Assembly (NCBI GenBank): GCA_021801605.1
Contig: JAJYXU010000131.1
Span: 1 to 51,891, forward strand
Length of the DNA stretch: 51,891 bases
Direction: 5' to 3'
Source: Bacteroidota bacterium
Lineage (GTDB): Bacteria > Bacteroidota > Ignavibacteria > Ignavibacteriales > Melioribacteraceae
A model generated the notes under the pieces. That model was given only the letters and a program-made list of their open reading frames with translations. It searched no databases and was not told the origin of the DNA. Both the position numbers and the translations under genes were made by a program. Within the stretch, counting starts at the first letter, position 1. Each line of letters begins with the position of its first letter. This document shows, one piece after another, positions 26,044-35,613 of this stretch.

Positions 26044-26111
26044 TCACCTTACGCAAAATATGAAAGATGAATAACCACGACTTTTAAGTCAATCAATATT
26101 GCGTAAGGTGA
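26044..26111. mobile_element. short fold-back element with TCACCTTACGCAA ends
   Basis: TCACCTTACGCAA (26044-26056) and TTGCGTAAGGTGA (26099-26111) are a perfect 13-bp inverted repeat around a 42-bp AT-rich core. These are the same ends as the element at 14957-15108, with a different, shorter interior. It is 16 bp from the GCTGTCTCA element. The remainder of the gap (26112-26324) shows nothing recognisable and presumably holds the sucC promoter. Confidence 0.65.
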
Positions 26112-26324
26112 CTTACCAAATAATAAAGCAATAATTCTCGTCTGCTAATTATTTTATTGCAAGTTGAATTAAGAATATTTTTTCGACTCTCAAAAATTCA
26201 CTAATGTTACAATTTTAATGATGGCGGATCTATTTTCATCGTTTTGATTCTTACTTCGAAATGAATTAATTTTTCATCGCGTTAATAAACAATTGCTCAA
26301 AAGACATTAATTAATAGGGAAATC

Positions 26325-27551
26325 ATGAAAATACACGAGTATCAAGCTAAAGAGACATTAAAGAAATTTGGTGTACCGGTTCAGGATGGCATTGCTATTA
26401 AAGCTTTATCGGAATTCGACGGCGCTATAACACAGCTTCAAGCGCGCGGAATTAATCAATATGTGGTTAAATCACAGATTCACGCTGGAGGCAGAGGCAA
26501 GGGGAAACTCTATAATCCTAATAACAGAGAAGAGTTGATTCAAGAAGGCGGCGTAAAATTTACAACATCGGCTGAAAAAGCAAAAGATTATGCTTCTAAA
26601 ATGCTTGGCAATTTGTTGATAACACATCAAACCGGCACTGAGGGTAAAATTGTAAAAACACTTTTTATTGCTGAAGGACTCGATTACAAAAAGGAATTGT
26701 ATTTAGGAATTCTTCTAGATCGCAGTGTTTCAAAAAATGTGATTATGGCATCAACCGAAGGCGGAGTTGAAATTGAAAAAGTAGCCGAAGAAACTCCTGA
26801 AAAAATTATTAAGGAATGGATTGAACCGTCAGTTGGTTTTCAATCATATCAAGCGCGCAAAATTGCTTTTGGTCTTGGGCTCAAAGGTGCTGCTTTAAAA
26901 AGTTTTGTTCCTTTTATGATGAAACTCTATAAAGCATACGAAGAAACGGATGCATCCATGCTTGAAATTAATCCGCTCATCATTACAAACGATGATAAAA
27001 TAATTGCGCTCGATGCAAAAATGAATTTTGACGATAACGCTCTTTATCGTCATCAGGAAATCTCCGCCTATCGAGATCTTGATGAAGAAGATGCTCTTGA
27101 AATCGAAGCTTCAAAATTCAATCTCAACTACATTAAACTTGATGGCAATGTTGGTTGTATGGTAAACGGTGCGGGGTTGGCAATGGCAACAATGGATATC
27201 ATCAAACTTGCCGGTGGAGAACCAGCAAATTTTTTGGATGTAGGCGGCAGTGCTAATAAAGAAACGGTTGCAAACGGATTCAAAATTATTTTATCCGATC
27301 CAAATGTAAAAGCAATTTTGATAAATATTTTCGGCGGTATTGTTAGATGCGACCGCGTTGCACAAGGTGTTATTGATGCCGTCAAAGAGGTTTCTGTTAC
27401 AGTTCCAGTGGTTGTTCGCCTCGAGGGAACTAACGCTATTGAAGCAAAAGAACTTTTAGAAAATTCGGGCTTGAATTTTGAAGTTGCTTCAACTCTACAT
27501 GACGCAGCAAAAAAAATTACATCTGTGCTTTCTATGGAAACTGTGAACTAA
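26325..27551 (+). CDS. sucC: succinate-CoA ligase (ADP-forming) subunit beta
   Basis: 408 residues with the full ATP-grasp subunit: MKIHEYQAKETLKKFGVPV, YVVKSQIHAGGRGKGKL, MLEINPLII, then the CoA-ligase-like domain GCMVNGAGLAMATMDIIKLA, PANFLDVGG and AILINIFGGIVRCDRVAQG. It is slightly longer than the usual 385-400. Reaction: succinyl-CoA + ADP + Pi to succinate + CoA + ATP, in the TCA cycle. sucD is not adjacent, which is unusual, because sucCD are normally together. A strong bidirectional hairpin follows the stop. Cytoplasmic. Confidence 0.96.
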   Translation: MKIHEYQAKETLKKFGVPVQDGIAIKALSEFDGAITQLQARGINQYVVKSQIHAGGRGKGKLYNPNNREELIQEGGVKFTTSAEKAKDYASKMLGNLLITHQTGTEGKIVKTLFIAEGLDYKKELYLGILLDRSVSKNVIMASTEGGVEIEKVAEETPEKIIKEWIEPSVGFQSYQARKIAFGLGLKGAALKSFVPFMMKLYKAYEETDASMLEINPLIITNDDKIIALDAKMNFDDNALYRHQEISAYRDLDEEDALEIEASKFNLNYIKLDGNVGCMVNGAGLAMATMDIIKLAGGEPANFLDVGGSANKETVANGFKIILSDPNVKAILINIFGGIVRCDRVAQGVIDAVKEVSVTVPVVVRLEGTNAIEAKELLENSGLNFEVASTLHDAAKKITSVLSMETVN

Positions 27552-27584
27552 ATATTTGTAGTTAAGTATAAAATGAATTATAAT

Positions 27585-27612
27585 AAACCCGATTTCTAAA
27601 TAAATCGGGTTT
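27585..27612 (+). terminator. sucC terminator hairpin
   Basis: AAACCCGATTT (27585-27595) and AAATCGGGTTT (27602-27612) form a perfect 11-bp stem with a 6-nt loop, 34 nt past the sucC stop. The A and T bases flanking the GC core let it work in either direction. It is the clearest intrinsic terminator in the window. Confidence 0.8.
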
Positions 27613-27626
27613 ATGGTTAAGCAAAG

Positions 27627-27998
27627 ATGATAGAGATAAAAATAACAATTGATTCAGCTTTAACACTTCTTCTCGAAAGAATGAACCTTGAGCTTAAGAT
27701 TCGCCAGCGAGATATGATGGTTCCCAAAGGATTACGGATTGAGAACTTGCCGTATAAACAACTCTTGCCAATAGTCGAAGCTTCTATTTTTGATACTGTG
27801 TTTCTCTTACCGGTTGAATTAGTTGCGCAAGAAACAAACCTAATTAATATTATTACCGGTACAGTGAGAGCATTATCGCGCATACTGCACCAGGAAGAGT
27901 TTAAATTTTTTTCTTCTCAGCAGGCTTTTAGATTGATACAGCCGATAATAAATCATTTGCAGTTACATATAGAGAATAAAAATTTCCAAAATAATTGA
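27627..27998 (+). CDS. small helical protein of unknown function
   Basis: A 123-residue reading frame starting 15 bp after the sucC terminator. It has no signal peptide or membrane segment and is mainly helical (LTLLLERMNLELKIRQRD, LPYKQLLPIVEASIFD, LINIITGTVRALSRIL). Codon use resembles its neighbours. I recognise no family and no conserved motif. No clear Shine-Dalgarno sequence; the frame could be chance, but length and helix pattern favour a real gene. The gap 27999-28186 shows nothing else. Confidence 0.55.
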   Translation: MIEIKITIDSALTLLLERMNLELKIRQRDMMVPKGLRIENLPYKQLLPIVEASIFDTVFLLPVELVAQETNLINIITGTVRALSRILHQEEFKFFSSQQAFRLIQPIINHLQLHIENKNFQNN

Positions 27999-28186
27999 GC
28001 GTATCAATCTCAAAAACTCACATCTTATTTATATGCATTTAATAACTATGCTCATCGATCGATAATAAATATCAGAATTAGTCTTATAGTGGATTGTAGA
28101 ATTGAAGACTGTTTTATCACATAGCAAATAAGAATTAATAAAATGGGGAAATCTATTTTTTGAAATGCGATTCATAAGAGCTTAAC

Positions 28187-31100
28187 ATGACTGTTCAACA
28201 AATACCTAAGCGTGTTCCATTAACACTATTTTCAATTTTCTTCACTATATCTGTCATCCTAGTCTTTGCCGGTTTGTTCTTATATAATATTCAGAAAGCA
28301 GAAATAAAATCTAGTATCTACTCTAGTTTAGAATCTATATCAAAGTTTAAAACAGATCAGATTATAGCCTGGCGAAATTACAGACTGAGTGATGCAAACG
28401 AGATTCAGGGCAACCAATCTTTTATTCATGATATTAAAACATGGTACAGTAATAAAAACGATTTTGTAACTAAAGATAGAATTTTCAAATGGATTGAAAC
28501 ATTAAGCCGCGATAGTAATTATTATAGCATCTTCTTGCTGGACAATAAAGCAAATATTCAACTATCGTGGAATGGTAAAGAAAAGCTTGGTCAAAATGCA
28601 TTAAAATCTTTCAGGGAAACAGTCGCAAGCAAAAAAGTATTTATTTCCGATCTTCACCGGGCAGAGACCTATTCCCAAATTCACATGGATTTAATGATTC
28701 CTCTTATATATAAAATAGTGGGAAAAGAGGAAGTGATTGGTTTAATGATGATTCGCATTGATCCTTCTAAATTTCTTTATCCATTAATTCAGTCATGGCT
28801 ATCACCAAGTAAAACAGCTGAAAGTTTGCTTATTCGACGCGAAGGAAATAATGCTCTGTTTCTAAATGAACTACGGTATAAAAAAAATACTGCTCTTCTA
28901 TTTAAAGTAAACCTAAACGATACTTTGCTTTCTGTTACCAAAGCTGCTCACGGTTACCAAGGGATTTTCGAGGGGAGAGATTATAGAGGCATTAATGTGC
29001 TTTCTAATATTATACAAATACCTGCAACAAATTGGTCTATGGTTACCAAAGTTGATACTGATGAAATCTATACTCCTTTATTTGAAAGGTCCCGTTTAAT
29101 TGCGCTTTTTATTCTGGTTCTCATTCTCTTAACAGCAATAAGCGTTTATCTTCTCTGGAAGAATCAGCAGGCGAAATATTATAAAGCGCAGTATAAGTTA
29201 GAACTTGAAAAGAAAGTATTGGAAAAACATTACTCTTACCTGATGAAAAATGCCAACGATATAATTCTACTTCTCAATGAAGGCGGAAATATTATCGAAG
29301 CGAATGATAGAGCTCTCTCTGCTTACGGTTATAGTAGAGATGAATTATTGGAACTCAACGTGTATGATATTCGATCCGAAGAAACCGGAGAATTAGTTAC
29401 ACGGGAAATGGAAGAAGTGACGAATAGGGGCGGACTAATATTTGAAACAGTCCATCGTAAAAAAAACGGATCGTTATTTCCAGTTGAAGTAAGTGCACGT
29501 ACTCTCGAAATTGAAAATTCAATTTTTTATCAAAGCATTATACGTGATATTACCGAGAGAAAAGATGCGGAACAAAAGTTAGAGCGACTCAACAGAATGT
29601 ATTCTCTGCTAAGCCAGATTAATCAGGAAATTGTTAGAGAAAAAGAGCAGGAAAAATTATTTGACCTAATATGTTCTATTGCAATTGACTACGGCAAATT
29701 TGAACTGGCATGGTTCGGATTGCTGAATAATGAAAAAAACGAGATAAGAATTGTAGCTTTATCTGCAAACAGAAAAGAACCTTCCTCAAGCCGATTTATT
29801 TCTTTTAATGATGACGAATCAAATCCAAACATTTATAAAAACGCTATTAACTCGGGAACTATAACGGTTTTTAACGATATCTCTGCAGAGAATAATTTTA
29901 TCGGTCAGTTTGTAACTGAAGATAACTCTAATTTACAGTCTTTGGTTATTGTTCCAATTCATTTTGAAAAAAAAATCGTTGGCGCCTTTGCCGTTTATTC
30001 CTCCTTAACAAACTATTTCGATTCAGAGCAAATTAGACTGTTTGAAGAAGTTGGAATGGACATTTCATTTGCTTTGGAAAATATGAAATCCGAAAGAACT
30101 CTTAGAGAGAGTGAATACTGGCTCAAGAAATCTCAAGGTGTTGCTCAACTGGGTTCCTATGCGCTTGATTTTAAAACCGGATTCTGGACGAGCTCGGAAA
30201 TACTAGATAATATATTTGGCATTGATGAAAACTATGAAAAAAGTATTAACGGCTGGAACCAGCTTGTACACCTGGAACAGAGAGAGGAGATACTTAAATA
30301 TTTGGACTACATAATTAAGAACAAGCAAAATTTTAATAAAGATTACAGAATAATCAGAATAAATGACCAATGTGAGAGATGGGTCTTGGGAATTGGCGAA
30401 TTTGAATATGATAAAAATGGTGAACCTTTAACAATGTTTGGAACCATACAAGATATTACGGAAAAAAAGAAGGCAACCATTGAACTCACAAAAGCAAAGG
30501 AGAAAGCAGAAAACTCAGAAAGAATTAAAACAGAATTTCTTGCTCAAATGTCGCACGAAATTAGAACTCCCATGAACATAATTCTCAACTTTATCAATTT
30601 CTTAAAAGAGGAATTCGAGACAAAATTAAGTCACGAAGTTTATGCGTCTTTTAACAATATCGAGTCGGCTTCAAAAAGAATAATAAGAACTATAGACCTA
30701 ATTCTTAACATGTCGGAAATTCAGACAAAAACAGTTAAGATTTCTCCAAGGTTATTCGATATTGATAAATCTATTTTGACGGTTCTCTACAAAGAACATA
30801 AATATTATGCGGAGAGTAAAAAATTATCTTTTGTTTATAATGTAGAAACAAGTAATACACAAATGGTTGCAGACGATTACTGTGTTACACAAATTTTTGC
30901 AAATCTAATTGATAATGCTTTCAAATATACTAGCCATGGTAAAATAGAAATCACAGTTAAACGAAATCAAAATGAAAAATTGTTTGTTGAAGTAAAAGAT
31001 ACGGGAATTGGAATAGCTAAAGAATTTATCCCCGAACTCTTTTCTGCATTCTTACAAGAAGACCAAGGACATTCGCGCAAATATGAAGGCAATGGATTAG

Positions 31101-31201
31101 GATTAGCTCTTGTGAAAAATTATTGCGAAATGAATAACGCTAATGTAGAAGTTGAGAGCACTAAAGGAGTGGGTTCAACTTTTAGAGTTACCTTCGATTG
31201 A
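28187..31201 (+). CDS. membrane sensor histidine kinase (dCache-like, PAS-GAF-PAS)
   Basis: 1004 residues. N-terminal membrane helix (~15-35), extracytoplasmic Cache-like sensor (~36-300) and second helix (~303-323) are followed by PAS (~345-465, ending ITERKDAEQKL), GAF (~480-630), PAS (~640-760, ending ITEKKKA), then HisKA with QMSHEIRTPMN (H790) and HATPase: IFANLIDNAFKYT (N box), VKDTGIGIA (G1) and GNGLGLALVKNYCEMNN (G2). All catalytic boxes are intact. The sensor segment (WLSPSKTAESLLIRREGNNA) and kinase core closely resemble the larger kinase at 36019-41634, so the two are paralogs. No receiver gene is adjacent here. Confidence 0.93.
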   Translation: MTVQQIPKRVPLTLFSIFFTISVILVFAGLFLYNIQKAEIKSSIYSSLESISKFKTDQIIAWRNYRLSDANEIQGNQSFIHDIKTWYSNKNDFVTKDRIFKWIETLSRDSNYYSIFLLDNKANIQLSWNGKEKLGQNALKSFRETVASKKVFISDLHRAETYSQIHMDLMIPLIYKIVGKEEVIGLMMIRIDPSKFLYPLIQSWLSPSKTAESLLIRREGNNALFLNELRYKKNTALLFKVNLNDTLLSVTKAAHGYQGIFEGRDYRGINVLSNIIQIPATNWSMVTKVDTDEIYTPLFERSRLIALFILVLILLTAISVYLLWKNQQAKYYKAQYKLELEKKVLEKHYSYLMKNANDIILLLNEGGNIIEANDRALSAYGYSRDELLELNVYDIRSEETGELVTREMEEVTNRGGLIFETVHRKKNGSLFPVEVSARTLEIENSIFYQSIIRDITERKDAEQKLERLNRMYSLLSQINQEIVREKEQEKLFDLICSIAIDYGKFELAWFGLLNNEKNEIRIVALSANRKEPSSSRFISFNDDESNPNIYKNAINSGTITVFNDISAENNFIGQFVTEDNSNLQSLVIVPIHFEKKIVGAFAVYSSLTNYFDSEQIRLFEEVGMDISFALENMKSERTLRESEYWLKKSQGVAQLGSYALDFKTGFWTSSEILDNIFGIDENYEKSINGWNQLVHLEQREEILKYLDYIIKNKQNFNKDYRIIRINDQCERWVLGIGEFEYDKNGEPLTMFGTIQDITEKKKATIELTKAKEKAENSERIKTEFLAQMSHEIRTPMNIILNFINFLKEEFETKLSHEVYASFNNIESASKRIIRTIDLILNMSEIQTKTVKISPRLFDIDKSILTVLYKEHKYYAESKKLSFVYNVETSNTQMVADDYCVTQIFANLIDNAFKYTSHGKIEITVKRNQNEKLFVEVKDTGIGIAKEFIPELFSAFLQEDQGHSRKYEGNGLGLALVKNYCEMNNANVEVESTKGVGSTFRVTFD

Positions 31202-31393
31202 CTTTTCCACCTACTTAAAATTACTATCTGCAGCCAGCCACCGGAAATTTTCAAGTTATTGTTAAAAAAAGAGCATCTGTCAAAATAGAATTTGGGCTGC
31301 TTTAAAATCACATCCGAAATATCCAAACTAATTTCAACTTGATTTTCACTTTTGTTAGCTATACATTTTCTACAGAATTAACAGGGAGTATTA

Positions 31394-32818
31394 ATGAGTT
31401 TTTCTGAGGATTATCTCAATGACAATTATGAATCAGAATTTGATGACGAAGAAATAAAATTAAAAATAAATACTTGCAGAAAACATATAGACAATGGCTA
31501 TACTTTTGTACATTTAGATTTTATAGAAGATGTAATTCAACTTTGTCTTGAATATGACTATGTTGAAGACGGTTTATATTTAGCCGAGGCGCTATTAAAC
31601 GCTGTTCCATACAATTCCGAAGCTTGGCAATACAAAGGAATACTTCTCAATAATATGTTCAATTTTGAGCAAGCCAACAGTTGTTTTGAAAAAGCTCTCT
31701 CTTTGAATCCTAACGATGTTGAAACCTTCATCAATAAATCAATTGCGGAAGATAATTTGGGAATGTTCGAAGATGCGGTTAGATCGTTAACTAGAGCTTT
31801 AGAAATTGAACCAAATAACGAGGAAACTCTTTTCAATCTTGGAATCCTATTTGAGAAGAAAGAAAAGTATGAAGAAGCTATCGGCTATTTTGACAGATCA
31901 ATTGCAGCCGATCCGGAATACATTGAAGCATGGTATGAATTGGGGTATTGTTACGAGAACATGAATCAATTAGACAAAGCTCTTTCTGCTTACGATAAAT
32001 ATTTAGAATTGGACCCTAACAGTTTTACCGGCTGGTATAATAAAGGAATTGTTCTGGTTCGTCTTGAACAATTTGAAAAAGCAATTAACTGTTTTGAACT
32101 TTCGATTGCATTGAAGGATGACTTTTCAAGTTCATGGTTTAACTGCGGCTATTCTTACGCACGTGTTGGAAGAGTTAATGATGCGCTGAAATCGTACAAG
32201 AGAGCTAACGAGCTTGATCCGTTTGATGAAACAATTTTATTTAATATGGGGCAGACTTATGAAGAACTAGGTTCGTTTCATCAAGCTATCCGATATTATT
32301 CCGAATCAATTAAGCTTGATGCCGAATATTATGAAGCTTTTCTTGCGCGCGGTTACTGTTATGATTCTGTAGGGAAATATCAACTAGCACTAAAGGATTT
32401 TAACAAAGCAATTTCTTTAACAAGCAGTCCCGAAGACGCATGGTTTGCAATTGCAGATTTGGAATATTCGCTGGGTAATTTGCAAGAATCGATAAACAAC
32501 TATTTGAAAGCAGTAGAACATAACAATAATAATTTTGACGCATGGTCTAAACTTGCAGAGACTTACATTGAGATAGGAATGTGGCTTGAAAGCTTAAAAG
32601 CATTTGACGAATGCATTAGAATTGAGCCGAAGGATGCAAATTCATTTTACGGTAAAGCAAAAATAAATTTTCTGCTGGGTCGTACACAGGAAGCAATCGA
32701 GTGTTTAAAATCCGCATTCGAGCTCGACCCGAATATGAGGAATGAATTCACAAAAGATTATCCGGATGTTAAAACATCAAAACTGTTCACAAAATTACTA
32801 GATGAAAATAAATCATAA
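31394..32818 (+). CDS. tetratricopeptide-repeat protein
   Basis: 474 residues made almost entirely of TPR units, with the canonical W/L-G-Y-A-F-A-P pattern (WQYKGILLNNMFNFEQANS, FNLGILFEKKEKYEEAIG, WFNCGYSYARVGRVNDAL), about twelve repeats. There is no signal peptide, so a cytoplasmic protein-binding scaffold is expected; the N-terminus is acidic. GGGAG precedes the ATG. aroE starts three bases after its stop, so the genes form an operon, although no functional link is known. Partner unknown. The 192-bp gap before it shows nothing. Confidence 0.9.
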   Translation: MSFSEDYLNDNYESEFDDEEIKLKINTCRKHIDNGYTFVHLDFIEDVIQLCLEYDYVEDGLYLAEALLNAVPYNSEAWQYKGILLNNMFNFEQANSCFEKALSLNPNDVETFINKSIAEDNLGMFEDAVRSLTRALEIEPNNEETLFNLGILFEKKEKYEEAIGYFDRSIAADPEYIEAWYELGYCYENMNQLDKALSAYDKYLELDPNSFTGWYNKGIVLVRLEQFEKAINCFELSIALKDDFSSSWFNCGYSYARVGRVNDALKSYKRANELDPFDETILFNMGQTYEELGSFHQAIRYYSESIKLDAEYYEAFLARGYCYDSVGKYQLALKDFNKAISLTSSPEDAWFAIADLEYSLGNLQESINNYLKAVEHNNNNFDAWSKLAETYIEIGMWLESLKAFDECIRIEPKDANSFYGKAKINFLLGRTQEAIECLKSAFELDPNMRNEFTKDYPDVKTSKLFTKLLDENKS

Positions 32819-32821
32819 CTT

Positions 32822-33703
32822 ATGATACAATCTCAAAACAAGTTTAACCATAACACAAAAATTGTTGGTGTAATTGGGCACCCTATTAAGCATTCGTTTT
32901 CACCGCTGATGCATAACATTGCTTTCGAAATTTCCGGATTGAATTTTATATACCTTCCATTCGATATTCCTTCAAATTCTTTGAAGGACGCAATGAAAGG
33001 TATGGTAGCTCTCGGAATAAAAGGTTTTAATGTTACGATTCCGCTAAAAGAAAAAATTCTTCCGCTGCTAAAAGATGTTTCCGAAGAGGCAAATATTATC
33101 GGAGCGGTAAATACAGTTGTTAACGATGACGGAATTCTACGCGGTTACAATACGGATGTTGCCGGTGTGGTGGAGTCATTGAATCCTTTCAAAGATGAAA
33201 TAGCCGGCGCAAAAATTTCTGTTATTGGTACCGGCGGCGGCGCACGCAGTGTTATTTACGCTTTGATTAGAACATTTAAGGTCGGACAAGTTAATATCAT
33301 TAATCGTACAGAGCAGACGGCAGAATCTCTGAAAGAATATTTTTCCGTAAAAATGATTCATAACGATTTTAAGGCGCACGCGCTTGTTCCGCCGGATTTG
33401 GTAGAAACTTTCCGGAATTCAAAACTTATTATCAATACTACGCCGATGGGAATGTTTCCGGAAATTGATGATTCTGCTACAACAATCAAAGATTCATTTA
33501 TGAAGGGGCAGATTGTTTTTGATGTTGTTTATAATCCGGTAAAAACAAAATTACTTAGACTTGCGGAATCGCAAGGCGCTACAATTATTACTGGATTAAA
33601 AATGTTTGTAGAGCAGGGCGCCAAGGCGTATGAATTATGGACAGGCGAGCAGATGGAAAAAGAAAAAGTTTACCGCGCAATTGAATCGTATTTGGTGAGT
33701 TGA
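32822..33703 (+). CDS. aroE: shikimate dehydrogenase
   Basis: 293 residues with the AroE hallmarks: VIGHPIKHSFSPLMHNIAF (shikimate-binding serines), GFNVTIPLKEKI (catalytic K76), GAVNTVV, GYNTDVAGVV (catalytic Asp) and the NADP-binding loop VIGTGGGARSVIYAL, then INTTPMGM and FDVVYNP. It reduces 3-dehydroshikimate to shikimate in chorismate synthesis. It follows the TPR gene by three bases. A fragmentary mobile-element region follows. Confidence 0.95.
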   Translation: MIQSQNKFNHNTKIVGVIGHPIKHSFSPLMHNIAFEISGLNFIYLPFDIPSNSLKDAMKGMVALGIKGFNVTIPLKEKILPLLKDVSEEANIIGAVNTVVNDDGILRGYNTDVAGVVESLNPFKDEIAGAKISVIGTGGGARSVIYALIRTFKVGQVNIINRTEQTAESLKEYFSVKMIHNDFKAHALVPPDLVETFRNSKLIINTTPMGMFPEIDDSATTIKDSFMKGQIVFDVVYNPVKTKLLRLAESQGATIITGLKMFVEQGAKAYELWTGEQMEKEKVYRAIESYLVS

Positions 33704-33749
33704 AAATAATTTCTCATAAAGTATTTGAGTGGGAATTGTAAAGTGCAAT

Positions 33750-33766
33750 GGGGCTGTCTCAGAAGT
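33750..33766. repeat. single GCTGTCTCA element end
   Basis: GGGGCTGTCTCAGAAGT resembles both ends of the element at 25928-26027 (core GCTGTCTCA-AAG). No partner arm is seen, and the transposase fragment begins ~45 bp away, so this is a solo end left by insertion or deletion in the 492-bp gap 33704-34195. Confidence 0.45.
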
Positions 33767-33811
33767 GTCATTCTCAAGTATTATCCTTAATAAGTCTTCG
33801 TTTGCATAACA

Positions 33812-34012
33812 ATATCCCGCCTGCCAACTAAATTTCCCTCTAACAAATTTCTTTTCATTAATCCATTTTGAGGAATATGCTTTTATATCCTGCATCAAAT
33901 CAGATATTGATTGCTGAGGCTTCATTCCGAAAAGAATATGTAAATGATCAGAAATTCCATTAACAGCTAATGGTTTGTGATTGTTGTTTCTTGAGACCTC
34001 TGAAAAATAGAA
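33812..34012 (-). pseudogene. truncated Y1 (REP-associated, IS200-like) transposase
   Basis: About 67 codons read as the middle of a Y1/HUH transposase: FYFSEVSRNNNHKPLAVNG, then SDHLHILFGMKPQQSISD (HUH metal motif H-L-H), LMQDIKAYSSKWINEKKF and GKFSWQAGY. The N-terminal region and the part after GY, which would contain the catalytic tyrosine, are missing. The fragment cannot be active. It ends near a solo GCTGTCTCA element end on one side and GCGGATT-type repeats on the other. RAYT-type proteins are known to be associated with palindromic intergenic repeats, and such repeats are common in this window. Confidence 0.75.
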
Positions 34013-34040
34013 TTGTACAGGACTGCAACATTTTTAATAG

Positions 34041-34120
34041 CACACAGATGACGCGGATTTGGCAGATTTTCGCGGATTAAATCTGCGTTAATCCGTTTAA
34101 TCAGTGTTATCAGCGTTCTA
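34041..34120. repeat. GCGGATT/ATCTGCG direct and inverted words
   Basis: Short repeated words (ACGCGGATT, TCGCGGATTAAATCTGCG, TTAATCCG, AATCAGTGTTATCAGCGTTC) make a compact, partly palindromic stretch. A further copy of the word CAGATTACGCGGATT lies near 51000. It looks like a degenerate dispersed repeat with no coding signal. Confidence 0.4.
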
Positions 34121-34195
34121 TTTTTTAGTCGGTTAGTAGTGATAGAGAAAAGTAAAACCGTACAATAAATATTCCTTTAAGGATAGTATGATGAC

Positions 34196-35389
34196 CTAAT
34201 TCAATTTACTAAGTGCTTCTTTAATTCTCTCAACTCCTTCTTCCAAATTTTTCATCGAAGTTGAATAAGACAATCGCAAATAACCTTCAGATCCAAAAGC
34301 GCTGCCGGGAACTGAAGCAACTTTAGCTTCGTAAAGAAAGTACATCGCAAGATCGAACGAATGTTCTATCTTAAATAAGTGAGTTGATTTATGAAAGTAT
34401 TTAGAAAAATTTGGGAAAAGATAGAACGCCCCTTCCGGTTTGTAACAACTTACTTCTTTAATTGAAGTGAGAGCATTGTGTAAAAAATTTCTTCTTTGTT
34501 CATATTCACTTCTCATCATTTCAACATAATCTTGAGGACCGGTTAATGCTTCTAAAGATGCGGCTTGAGAAATTGATGAGGCGTTTGATGTGCTATGGCT
34601 TTGAATTTTATTCATTGCCTTTATAATTTCTTCCGGTCCGGCAGCATAGCCCATTCTCCACCCCGTCATAGCATAAGATTTCGAAAATCCGTTAATGGTA
34701 ACTGTTCTTCTTTTTATTTTACCACTTAACGATGCAAAACAAATGAATTCGAAATTATCATAAATAATTTTTTCGTAAATCTCATCGCTGATAACATAAA
34801 TATTATTTTGATCTACTATCTCTGCAATCGCTTCCAACTCTTTTCGTGTATAACATGCACCTGTTGGATTTGACGGATTACAAAGTATCAAAATTTTTGT
34901 TTTGGCAGTTATAACATTTTGTAGTTGTACCGGAGTTATTTTGAAACCGCTTTCCTCTGTTGTAGGAATAATTACCGACTGTCCGTGCGCGAGAGCAACC
35001 ATCTCCGGGTAAGAAACATAATAGGGTGAGGAAAAAACTACTTCGTCGTTATCATGAACAAGAGACTGAACCGCATTGTAGATAGATTGTTTTGCGCCTG
35101 TTGAAACAATTATATCGCCCGGAGGATAATCTAAACCGTTTTCTTTTTTCAATTTATTTGAGATAGCCGTGCGAAGTTCGATGGTGCCTTGATTAAAAGT
35201 GTAGTGTGTTTGGTTTTCATCTATGGCGCGTTTAGCCGCTTCTTTTACATTTAACGGAGTAGGAAAATCCGGCTCGCCAACAGAAAGATCAATAACATTT
35301 TCGCCGCGCAACTTCATCTCTTTTGCCTCGGAGGCTATTTTCATTGTTGGTGAAACACCAATTTTATTTATACGTCTCGAAATGGGCAT
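34196..35389 (-). CDS. class I PLP-dependent aminotransferase (aspartate-type)
   Basis: 397 residues, fold-type I. Features: INKIGVSPTMKIASEAKEMK, LSVGEPDFPTPLNVKEA, GAKQSIYNAVQSL, ILCNPSNPTGACYTRKELEA, VISDEIYEKIIYD, the PLP-lysine loop INGFSKSYAMTGWRMGY and FAS...LRLSYSTSM (C-terminal arginine binding the carboxylate). Typical of bacterial aspartate aminotransferases of the I-beta/gamma type. It resembles the second aminotransferase (43940-45157). A likely role is transamination between aspartate and 2-oxoglutarate. Weak AAGGTG ribosome site. Confidence 0.92.
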   Translation of the reverse strand: MPISRRINKIGVSPTMKIASEAKEMKLRGENVIDLSVGEPDFPTPLNVKEAAKRAIDENQTHYTFNQGTIELRTAISNKLKKENGLDYPPGDIIVSTGAKQSIYNAVQSLVHDNDEVVFSSPYYVSYPEMVALAHGQSVIIPTTEESGFKITPVQLQNVITAKTKILILCNPSNPTGACYTRKELEAIAEIVDQNNIYVISDEIYEKIIYDNFEFICFASLSGKIKRRTVTINGFSKSYAMTGWRMGYAAGPEEIIKAMNKIQSHSTSNASSISQAASLEALTGPQDYVEMMRSEYEQRRNFLHNALTSIKEVSCYKPEGAFYLFPNFSKYFHKSTHLFKIEHSFDLAMYFLYEAKVASVPGSAFGSEGYLRLSYSTSMKNLEEGVERIKEALSKLN

Positions 35390-35613
35390 CTAACACCTTA
35401 ATTTTTTTTTTAGTTGTACGATAATAGAAGCAATACAGCATTTAATTCTAAATAGAAACCTTGCGAATATAGTATTTGAAAAGTAGAATGGAAAGAAATT
35501 GAATTAAGGGTGGTTCTAAAGACTTCAATATTCTCTGCGTTAAATTTTTACAAAAGATAGTTTTTAGAACCAGCCTTAACCGTTTGTGTGAATTAAGTAA
35601 TAAACCTTTGAAC

